The notes beneath the pieces were generated by a model. The model was not told where the DNA came from. It saw nothing but the letters and a program-made list of their open reading frames with translations, and did not search any database. From contig OW285193.1 in the NCBI GenBank assembly GCA_935421135.1, positions 11,394,099 to 11,458,098 of the forward strand: a DNA stretch of 64,000 nucleotides. Reading direction: 5' to 3'. This document shows positions 34,362 through 44,097 of this stretch, piece by piece (within the stretch, counting starts at the first letter, position 1; each line of letters starts with the position of its first letter). The translations under genes and the position numbers were made by a program. This DNA is from Bugulina stolonifera (Eukaryota; Bryozoa; Gymnolaemata; Cheilostomatida; Bugulidae).

Positions 34362-34575
34362 AAGGATGTGGGTTCAAGGCCTGCCAATGAATTGGAATTT
34401 TCGTCCTGAAGAAGGTTTCCCCTCTGCGTCACATTGAACTCGTCCAAGGGCTACCACGGCTCCTAGAGTTGAATATCATTATAGTTACTATAATGATATC
34501 CAGCTCTAGGAGCCGAGTGTGTGGTGGCCCCTCGACTAGCTCTGCTATTGGGTAGCCACATTAAAGGATTGTGTT
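34362..34575 (+). repeat. SINE-like dispersed repeat, copy 1
   Basis: Shares a long stretch with 56599-56725: a GTGGGTTC... box, then CCAATGA..TGG, TTTCGTCC.GAAGAAGGTTT, CCCTCTG, ATATCCAGCTCTAGG and AGCCAC.TTAAAG. In the other copy the first box reads GGTTCGATTCC, the tRNA-type internal promoter B box, suggesting a tRNA-derived SINE. This copy is longer because it contains an inverted duplication (34458-34514). Confidence 0.6.
34458..34514. repeat. 28-bp-arm inverted repeat within the SINE-like copy
   Basis: Left arm 34458-34485 and right arm 34487-34514 are reverse complements at 26 of 28 positions with a single-base spacer; each begins or ends with GGCTCCTAGAG. The right arm matches the other genomic copy, so the left arm probably arose by inverted duplication. 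Confidence 0.85.
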
Positions 34576-37284
34576 TGGCCTCACGGATATTATTATTATT
34601 ATTATATATTGCCCCTAGTAAGCCACAGAGCAGAACATAAATAAGCTTGCTACATCTGTGTAGGTGGCAATTAGCAAGCTCAATTTCAACTCTGGCCTGA
34701 GCTTGGTTGCCATACTCACATTTAGTATTTTAACAATCTCATTATTCTAACATGTTCCCCAATGTTCTACCAAAGATATTTTCTGCTGTGCAAGCCACTA
34801 ACCAAATTGAGTTGTATCCTAACTCCCAAGTAGCCTACTTGGTTTCATGCGCTACTTCTCACAGGTAAGTCACTGAGCAGGGAGCAAAATTTTGGAAAGA
34901 TAAAACAGCTGCATGAACAGTGAGTGATATAATTATTATATAAATGTGGCTGGTTATATTTGAAAGCTTTGATCTCATAAAACTAAAAGGTGAAACAAAC
35001 AGAGATTCGCTTGTTTTGCAGAAGAGAATGAACGTGAAGGAAACTACTTTATACCTGTTACCTGTTCTTTGCTAGTACGTACTAAAGCCGGTGTGGCAAG
35101 CGGTACGCCTCTTGTTTTGAGAATAAGATTTTATTAAGTGGTTATCGTTCATGCTATATTAGCATTTATTAAAGGGTTTTAGCTTTTAACTCTCTTTATA
35201 CGTTTATATTGTTCACTATTCAGCATCTACAGGTAAGTTTTGTTGAGTTTCAATTTAAATAGACATCACATTCAAGTTACTATTACTTATTTAAAAATTA
35301 AAATTCATATTCAACATTTTAATTTTTACTTAAATGAAAATGCTGGCTTGTTCTTGGTTACAAATTATTTGTTTTTATTATTTTTATATATTACTATTAT
35401 TTCTATAACTAACTTAAACTTTTTGTTTTAACGTATTATGTAAAGTCAACTCTACAAAAAACAATTACTTTAACTAACCTTTTACTTCAATTTTTTTTGC
35501 AGTGAGCAAAGATTTAAATTTAAAAATTAAATAAATAAAAAAAACAGATTTAAATTTAATTTTCCATTCCAGCTTCTATCCATCCAAATATAACTTTAGC
35601 TTATTGGTACTTGAAATGTGAAAGAGTTAGCTTAAACTACATGTACCTACAATCTAAAATGTTATTTATAATGATTATAATTAACAATTAAAACTAAATT
35701 AATTTCATTATTTGGGTAATTTTGGATTGGTTTATATGCAGACCAGAATCAGAATTGTAAACCCAGCGCTGATTTGCCAATGCGACAGTTTATAAATAAA
35801 GTCTTCCGTCAATTATATCGGCTAAAGCAGTGATTGCAACGACGATAATAAGATCTTCAAATACAGACACTTGGTGTGGTTGATAATGAGGAGACAACTC
35901 TTGCAGAGTACATGTGAGGATAATTCCAAATTTGGCATGACAGCAGCTGCTGTTTTAAATTTTCCAGCTATGTGATACTACATGTAGATTACAGGCTACA
36001 GCATACATTATTTCACTATTAGCAACTAGCCATAGCTATTAGCTGGGTTATGTAGTTGCTACATGTAGCTATTCTTATTAAATTACATGTTATTGGCATC
36101 TACATGTACATACTGTATGTATGTGATCAACACTTACCTGAAAACCAAAGTGGATTTTAGTAAACTTGGCACAGAGTAATCACCTTTGCATGTGAGTGGA
36201 TAATCTTTGCATTTTTTTGATTTGCAATTGATTTAAGTTATTATGTACTGCAGACAATAGTAACGATTTATCAACAATATGCATGCATATGCCACTGTAT
36301 GCATCTGCTGGTGCATTCCCCATCCATCACATATAGCTTAGGAATTTATTCAAAATAGAATTGTCTTTCTATTTACACATATTAGTATTAAATTATAGAT
36401 TGCAACTAGCTCATATTAATCTGTCACTTCAAACAAGGAGTATTTATTGGTTCTGTCTTGTCATTTTAATGCACAAAATAGGAGTTGAGAGAAGACAATT
36501 TCCATATTACAGTAAACCAAACACAAGCTTCAATGTACATGCTAGGCCTACAGACATGTAATATACTCATGGCCACATATACAGTATGTAGTACAGCCAT
36601 GTTTAAACAGTATGTACATGTAACTATACAAAATAATGTACATGTACAACTATAGCAAGTATCATAGCCTACATGTTCTGTACTGTATTACAAACAGCAT
36701 AAACAGCTGTTTCTTTAGTCTTGCTGATCCTACAATATTATAGGAGATGAGGGGATTGAACACAATATTACTGCTACTAGGGCTGTTGCTACTGATGCTG
36801 TTGATTCTGCTGATGGTACTGCTGACATTATATGCAAAAATTGACTCTTTATAAATTATTTAACAATCTTATTACGAAACGAAATTTAGTTAATTTTAGT
36901 AGTATCTGCCTCCTAATGTGCAGGCTTATAATAATCTTTACTCTATTCATATGCTACTTTTTTATTTTCCCAAGGATTGTAACCACATGTATACATATAC
37001 ATATATAACTAGATTCGATGCTCTTGTGTCTTTTATGCCCCTCTCATTATTTTACAAAAATTGAAATGCCCGATGTAATGACTTAACATGGATCCATTTT
37101 ACTTCACTTTTCACGTATGCGATGCGTAGAATGTAGATAAATAACTAGTAGATATTCTGTTCATATCTTATAAAAAGCAATATACTAGAATGCAAGTTTG
37201 CATATAGTTCTTTTTTAATGTGAAGTCTTGTCTGTAGTGGAAGGTTTGTTAATATGATATCTATCAGTGATTATATTAGAAAAA

Positions 37285-37426
37285 TTACCAGTTAATAGCT
37301 GACAACCCAGTGTCATCTATGACCTCCTTCTCACTATTTAGCTTGGTAACTTCGGTTGCGGTGACTTTCAAAACAAGTACTTCTAGCCTCTCTAGCCTAC
37401 TACATGACTGTTCACTTTGGACAGAT
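37285..37426 (-). other. possible unlinked exon with coiled-coil character
   Basis: On the minus strand, after an AG at 37428-37427, a frame runs to a TAA at 37285-37287 and encodes a heptad-like segment (SRLERLEVLVLKVTATEV). No upstream exon was found, so it may be chance. Confidence 0.15.
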
Positions 37427-38200
37427 CTTCATATGAAGGATGTCAATATTTTATATAATTATACAATACACATTCTATATGTACAATACATAACATTCTA
37501 TATTCTGAAGCCTCTGGTTTAAAAAATCGCCAACAAGTCTTGTAAGATATAAATTTAAATTGCAATGATGGAAGGGCAATATTATTTTCTTGAGTTTAAT
37601 AAACTGATATTAGTCATCAGAATTGATGATTAAATGTGAAATACTTGGAGTAAAACCATAGCGTGTTACCATGTCATATACTTAATCACATACCTAATCT
37701 TTGATATAAGGGGTTGCAGGTGTCAGATTCTTACATTGTGCAATGGGACGCTAGTGTAATGTAACAATAATATATTTTACTCTTTAGCAAGCTATACTTA
37801 CAGTAATATACCATATACCCAATAAGTCATATTCGATGTATTAAATTATTTTCCTTGTCACAGCATTTACATGTATTTAGAATTTTTTTATGAAAATATG
37901 GCTTTATTAGTTTGATAAAAAATATTTTATCAAAAGGTCACTGGGTTGAAAAATGTCTGATTTAAAATTCCAAAACATCTACATGAGTACATGTACATGT
38001 ATATATAAATATTAGACTATTATAGTTAAAATATGCACTACCTAAAACAATATTGTGGACTACTGGCCAGATAAAAGTATAATCATGGATAAAATATGGA
38101 ATGCTCGTTGTGATATATATAATATATTAATTTAGACAGCCAATGGGAAGCAAACATTTTGCAACTAAAGTACAATAACAAATATGCTAAATATTGAGGC

Positions 38201-39370
38201 TCACCAAACACAATCAAACTGCTGGTGGGGAGCACAAGTATTGTCTACATAATGTGAATATCCATGTCCATGTTCGTTTCCTGCATCAACACCATCACCG
38301 TTATAATAGTGATGAGTGTCTAGCCAGGTATTAACCCTGTTATATTCTGGAAGAGTAGACTTGTTGGGATAATAAAACATGCTGTCGTTGCAACTGTAGC
38401 TGGAAAAGGAGTGTATGCTATGCTGAGATTCGGTCGGGGAATGCATTAGTGGAAAGTTTTGATGCGAAAATTGTGAATAATCTGATAAACTGTTATAACT
38501 TTGCTCGTTGCCAAAATATTTTGTATTAACAACACTGGACTGATTGAGGTATGCATAACTATGCTGATCTTGTAGAAGTTGATAAGGTACACATTCACCT
38601 TCAGGCTCATAAGGTAGCAACTGTGAAGGCTCAGTGTTGTAGTCTATGTATTCATTATTCACCGGTACGAAGGGAGCATCGACGTCCCCGTAATTGCAAA
38701 AAATGTCTGAATCTATTATAGAATCAATGTCTTGCCCCTCAACTGATGATGCAACCTCTTCGGGTGAAGAGATTGGTTGTAGTTTAGTTTTCTTTGCTCG
38801 GCGTTTCTTTGGTAGTTCTGCTTTAACTAATTTGCTAGGAGATAGTGGGGCTTCGGTGTCCAATGCGTCAGTCAAATCTTTTATATAATTAATTGTTCTT
38901 TGCAGTATTTCAAGCTTACTCATTCTTCGTCCTGACTTTTTAGCTGGAAAAAAGCGACGTAGTGTTTGATATGTTGTATTGATTACACCAATTCTCGTTC
39001 TTTCCCGGGTATTACGCTTCTCGACTTTTCTTACTTTTGGTGTAGAATCAGCTAAAAAGTTGAATCATTATTAATTTGACTTGATGGAATTTATAGTAAA
39101 CATCAAGACTGCAATATACATGACATGTGAATAATAAAATAAAGAATGCAATTTGCATATTATGTTAAAATGATTATAATGTGCTGTACATGATGTACAT
39201 GTGAATGAAGTTTACCAAGGAGCATTTTTGTGACTAGCTGTTGAGTTATTTAGTGTACAATAATGTATGTTGTTGTTGTCCAAAAGTTCCTACAGAAATA
39301 GCATTCACTCACCATTAAAAGCATTAGTACAGATCCCATCCATTAGCCGCTCAGGTCTGTCAACTTCCAT
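38201..39370 (-). CDS. group A-like bHLH transcription factor, 2 exons
   Basis: DNA-binding transcription factor. Exon 1 is 39313-39370 (19 codons plus one base) and exon 2 is 38201-39051; together 302 aa. The bHLH lies at about residues 27-78: basic region KRNTRERTRIGVINTTYQTL, loop FFPAKKSGRR, helix 2 MSKLEILQRTINYIKDLTD. The NxRER core with a following Asn-rich helix 1 is of the group A type (Atonal/Achaete-Scute/Twist superfamily), while helix 2 (SK.EILQ..I.YI.DL) also recalls Id proteins, but a basic region is present, so DNA binding is expected. A Lys/Arg segment (KKRRAKKTK) next to the domain is a likely nuclear signal. The rest is acidic, then Tyr/Ser/His-rich and disordered, plausibly an activation region. 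Family assignment within bHLH is open. Confidence 0.88.
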
Positions 39371-39453
39371 TGAAACTACTATAATCGATTCTAATTTCAA
39401 TATCTAGGTATAATTTACAAAATTTTATAACAAGCCAACGTGTGGTAGAGCTC

Positions 39454-39462
39454 CTTATATAT
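39454..39462 (-). promoter_or_regulatory. TATA box of the bHLH gene
   Basis: TATATAAGG on the minus strand, 84 bp upstream of the bHLH start codon, in a locally GC-richer stretch. It would place transcription start near 39425, a 5' UTR of about 55 nt. Confidence 0.6.
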
Positions 39463-40023
39463 CAGCAGGCGAGCGGAGGCCAGCCCATTTAGAAGGCAAA
39501 CAAGTCAAAAGAGCCCAACCCATATACAACCTGCAGCATTGTCACATTCGTGTTTCTATAATAAAATCATCTGTAATTAATTATTAATGTTTTGTGAAAT
39601 TAACCTCCAAACAGTAGTCACGCATAATTATGTGGTTGCAATGGTTTGATAGCAATGAGCTCGATTGAATCTTGTTGCCTATGAAAAGATAATGACTCTG
39701 ATGATCCGCCCTCATATACTCTGGTGACAACTTTGACATTTGAAGCTATACAATGGTCAACCTATGCCGCCGTTCTACCATAGTATGCTTGTACCAGTAT
39801 TTTTATATTCACTGTATATACTATATATTATAGATGTATGTAATTATAATACTCCATAGCATAAATACAGTTACACACTTATCATAAATATTTGTTAGAA
39901 ATTCAAAGCAAATGTTCTAGAACAATCACTGACATTGTTATTCCTTCAGTTCGTGGACTGATCCTGCACTCTCAGTGCAAAAATATATTTTTCAGTTTTG
40001 TCAATATCGTAGATTGTAATTTA

Positions 40024-40496
40024 TTATATGCTTGCCAATGCCTCGGGTCTGTTATTTATAGTATAAAATAGTAATAGTTGATTTTGTAGAACCAGTTCTC
40101 TGTGTTTAAGTTCCTCTGTTTTAGCATTGCTAACCGTATCTCGCCGTTCCTGAACAAGTTCTTTCGACAAAAATAGGTTTGTTGATTTTTTGTCAAGCTT
40201 AAAATTGCACATAACTTGGTTTTGTTGTTTTGGCTGGTGTCTTCAAAGAGATCAGGTTACTATGCTTATTGTGTATATCATTGGCTCAAGGACACTAAAC
40301 TGTTAAAGTTTACGCTAACACAATTATATGGCCTGCACTCCATCCAACCTGTGCTGCACATAATATTTGAAAATAGAAAATAAGAACTCTACTACAAGTT
40401 CTAAAGCCAATACTTACTTGATGCCGATGCCATCTGTTGGTAGTACTGAGGACAAGTGTACGCAACGCCTTCTTGTGCACCCGCCAGACACAACAT
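40024..40496 (-). CDS. possible small two-exon gene, function unknown
   Basis: Exon 1 would run from an ATG at 40496 to a good GTAAGT donor after 40418 and encodes MLCLAGAQEGVAYTCPQYYQ and a few more residues. A second block, ending at a TAA at 40024-40026, has strongly protein-like helical sequence (FLSKELVQERRDTVSNAK, then LKHRELVLQNQLL). The phases do not join cleanly: exon 1 ends with one extra base, while the best acceptor (after TTTGAAG near 40233) needs two. Either a small middle exon is missed or the donor differs. No family was recognised. Confidence 0.35.
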
Positions 40497-41335
40497 AGAG
40501 GGTTATGTTTATCCTATAGACATTATGCTAAACTTATACTACATGTACATGTCATTTGATAAGTTTTAAGTTTTCAATTATGCTCTTATGGTACATTGTA
40601 TAAAGGTCTGCTCTCTGTTACTGATAAAAAATTGCCTAAACATGACATTTTGAATGTTTTCGTAACTTGTAACAAAGTCATATTTATGCTGGTATATATT
40701 ATGTAGTTTATTTTGCTGTACCAAAGCTCACAATCATGTGGCTCAATAAATACTCTTTTGTTATGAAACAAGGAAAAAAAGGTTACTGCTATTTTAGTTA
40801 CCATAACTGGTTTAGGAGAGCTGTATTAGGTTTGGCACACACCAAATGCAATTAATATACATGCATACAGATCTCGTAGAGATTTGGAGACAGCAGGTCT
40901 CTTTTTAGCTGAATAATTTGTGATTTTTAGTCCACCTTTGATCAAATAGAATAGGAATAACCACGAATTGACAAGGTACGACCACATCAATGCTGTTTAT
41001 GTAACATTATATAGATCCTGAATCAATCTCTCTATTGCCAGATATAAGGTCATGGTAGTAGAATGCTATTAATATACTAATATTATAGTAGCACTTCCTG
41101 AAAAACCAACATTCGTGGCATAAAGTTAATGAATATTTATACATTTTCAAAGTTTTTCTAAACCACCACTATTTACTGAGGCACTAGTTGTGCGATTCTA
41201 GGCATAGATCTACATAGACAACAAATTAATAATACATTTAGTTGCGACCCTGAAAAAAATATAGTACGTATGCTGATTTCAAAACGAATCAGTTTAAAGT
41301 TTATTTAACTTTCTCTGTCCCATGAGTAAACAAGT

Positions 41336-41415
41336 ATACGCTGTACATGGTCCATACATTGTAGTACGCTGTACATGGTCTAAATACATTGTATGCTGTA
41401 CATGGTGCATGCTGC
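41336..41415. repeat. short tandem repeat GCTGTACATGG
   Basis: Three spaced copies of a word containing GCTGTACATGGT, each followed by ACATTGTA-like sequence. Local duplication in intergenic DNA. Confidence 0.6.
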
Positions 41416-42248
41416 AATATTGTAGTGGCCAGACTAACACTGTATAGACATAGCCATCTCGTACAGCACTGTCTTGTTACACCACTGTCATGAACATTAC
41501 ACGTATTTATTATGTATGGTGACTAATCTGTGCATAACCATATCTTATATTTCCCTGTTGCATAAATTACTGAGTGTAAATACCCTTTTTATACCCATGT
41601 AACTAGGGCCGATGTCTCAGAATTCGACGTAATTAATTTTGCACATGTTTTATATGTTTTTAAAGCATATTTTGTTGTGGCTGACCCATGTTAGGTCGGA
41701 CCTCGGCCTTCTGGCCGCCATCTTGTTGTGCAATTAGGTGGATGGAAGAATGATATAAAGCATAATTATAAGCCATATAAATTACTAAAAACTTCAAGCA
41801 GTGTCCAGATTCATCCTTGCTCTTACATGTAGGACCCAAATTGCTGCCTTGACAATAACTAATGTACATACACACAATCCTAGGAAATGGTGTGAACTTC
41901 TTTACAATTTACATTGCAGGTAACCTTATTTATAGAGAAGACTAGCTAGCTGCTAGCTAGTTTTACATGTATATGCAAGGTTTAACATTGGTATAGCCTT
42001 GGGTTCCATTAAATATCTTGAAGGACTGTGGTCTAAAGCCTATGCTTATACTACAAAACTAGCTATAGCATTAGCTAAAAAATCAAAGACTAGCTGTTTA
42101 AAGGATTCTAGAAACATTTCCTAGAACAGTTGCATTATGCTTCCATCACTTTCCATCACTGATGAGTATGCAAGGTGAATAATCATGTTACACACAAGTC
42201 ATTATCATACTTAATTATACTTATATAAATTTTATTTTAGGTTAGTTA

Positions 42249-42254
42249 TTTATT
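42249..42254. repeat. left target-site duplication (TTTATT)
   Basis: TTTATT immediately precedes the left terminus AGTAGTATAG. The same six bases directly follow the right terminus at 51836-51841. Confidence 0.75.
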
Positions 42255-43543
42255 AGTAGTATAGTCAGTGCACTTCTAGACAGACACGCACTCATTGACC
42301 CCTGTTTTCAACCAATCACAAGCCGGTATTTCCGATTTCAACCAATCACAGAAGAGCACAAAAATTTTGCACACGACCTTGCCAAGGTCACCCCAAAATC
42401 CCCCCTTCTGATTGGTCGAAAAAACATTTGCACACTTGACCCCGAACCCGGCCACGACCCCTTCCCTTCCTCCTTCCCACCCTCCTCCCCTCCCCCTCCC
42501 CCACCTCCCACTCCTCCCTCCTCCCCGCCACCGCCCTCGTCCCGTCCGCGCCACCGCCGTCGCCGCCGCCGCCACCGCCGCCACCGCCGCCCTCACCACC
42601 GCCGCCGCCGCCGCCACCAACACCGCCCTCACCACCGTCGCCGCCACCGCCGCCGCCGCCACCACCGCCACCACCACCACCGCCGCCACCACCACCACCG
42701 CCACCGCCGCCGCCGCCGCCACCACCACCACCACCACCGCCGCCGCCGCCGCCGCCATCACCGTCATCACCGCCACCCCTCCTCCACCGCCGCCCACCCT
42801 CCCCCCCCGCAACCCCCACTCACCCGAACGACCAATCGTTTGAGGCGGTCAAGCCGCGTCCGCCCACGTTGCGTGCGGCGCCGACCGTACACGTGGAGGC
42901 GACGCCGGTGCCCCGTATCCACCGGGCCAAGCGACTAGGCAGCGGCCCGCCGCTTCTCCCGAGCCCTCCACTCGAAAAGCTTGTGATCTAAACGAGCGAA
43001 TTCGGCTGCGCTTCTTCGCCTATAACTCTCATTAGCGATAAGAAGAAGTACTACGGAAGGCTTGGTTTCAGCGATAAGAAGAAGTACTACGGAAGGCTTG
43101 GTTTATGATGTGCATTGCATTGTTAATAAAGAAATGTGTAAAGTCTCGGCTATAAATATACTGATGGGAAGAAGGGTTGTTTCTATAATATACATTGTAT
43201 TGACAACAAAGAACCGTGTGCATGTGTTAAGTCAGCATATATATATATATAATGCATTAAATAAACTTTTCACAATGGTGACAATAGAATGAATAAAAGA
43301 TTGTGTACACGTGTTAAAACACAATTGAAAGAATAAAAGACACATATTTAAAAGAGTATGTCATATCTGTTATTAGCAAGGAAGTCTGTGTGCATGTGTT
43401 AAGACAGTGTATATTATACATTAGATAACATTTTCACAATAGTAGCAATAGAATAAATAAAAGGTTGTGTGCATGTGTTAAGTCAGCATTATGTAATATA
43501 TTAAATAAACTTTTTACAATAGTAGCAATAGAATAAATAAAAG
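42255..43543 (+). repeat. left terminal inverted repeat
   Basis: Reverse complement of 50598-51835. From outside in: the AGTAGTATAG end, two CAACCAATCACA boxes, one inverted CCAAT (TGATTGGTCG), a pyrimidine-rich tract, a CCG/CCA triplet array, another ACCAATCG, a CpG-rich block, then AT-rich repeats. A 36-bp segment around GATAAGAAGAAGTACTACGG is present twice here but once in the right copy, which explains most of the length difference. Confidence 0.9.
42549..42780 (+). repeat. CCG/CCA triplet array in left TIR
   Basis: About 230 bp of nearly pure CCG and CCA/ACC triplets with occasional CTC and GTC. Long open frames cross it on both strands, encoding Pro/Ala/Thr or Gly/Val runs only because trinucleotide repeats have no stops. 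The G-rich strand could form G-quadruplexes. Confidence 0.9.
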
Positions 43544-43960
43544 ATTGAGTGTATGTGTTAAGTCAGCATTATGTAATACATTAAATACACTTTTTACAAC
43601 ACTAGCAATAGAATGAATAAAAAAAGCTACATATGTAAAGGAGTATGTCATAGCTATTGTTAGCAAGAAAAGTCTGTGTACATGTGTTAAGGGCAGCATA
43701 TATAATACATTAAATAAACTTTTCACAATAGTAGCAATAGAATAAATAGAGATTGTGTACACATGTTGAAATATCATTATAATATGATTTAAACACAATT
43801 GAAAGAATAAAAGACACATATGTAAAGGAGTATGTCATAGCTATTATAGCAAGAGACAGCTGTGTGCATGTGTTAAGTCAGCACATATAATACATTAAAC
43901 AAACTTTTTACAAAAGTAGCAATAGAATGTATAAAAGGATGTGTATAAGTGTTAGAATAC
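43210..43960. repeat. subterminal tandem repeats
   Basis: Eight or so degenerate copies of a unit of about 75-115 bp containing GTGTGCATGTGTTAAGTCAGCAT, then ATTAAATAAACTTTT.ACAATAGTAGCAATAGAATAAATAAAAG. Only the outer few are mirrored in the right TIR, so the array is longer on this side. Confidence 0.8.
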
Positions 43961-44097
43961 CATTATATAATAATTTAAAAAATAATTTAAAAAAATCCTC
44001 ACTGATTTGATATCACATAAAAGTAAATGCAGAGGGAATGAGACACTACAGAGAGAGAGAGTGGGAGAAAGAGAGTGGGAGAAAAAAGAAAAGATGA

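Larger units (their letters stand above)
33739..38200. other. gene-poor interval
   Basis: Separates the glycosyltransferase promoter side from the bHLH stop. It holds a SINE-like repeat (34362-34575), AT-rich sequence around 35200-35700, ACATGTA-rich sequence at 35990-36680, and a GCT/GAT triplet tract near 36770-36830. One minus-strand block at 37285-37426 could be an exon but cannot be linked to anything. No complete gene is visible. Confidence 0.5.
39371..42248. other. interval between bHLH gene and the inverted-repeat element
   Basis: Contains the bHLH promoter, the possible small gene at 40024-40496, and otherwise AT-rich DNA. A short tandem motif, GCTGTACATGGT, repeats three times at 41340-41407. 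Frames at 40586-40804 and 41660-41875 look like chance. Confidence 0.5.

Noticed and set aside
35240..35431. AT-rich 63-codon frame
   Set aside because: Composition-driven hydrophobic frame in very AT-rich DNA without splice or family evidence.
42276..42843. Long open frames on both strands (Gly-, Val/Ala- and Pro/Thr-rich), mirrored at 51157-51814
   Set aside because: They exist only because CCG/CCA triplets lack stops in several frames; the frames differ in copies and have no start, splice or family support.
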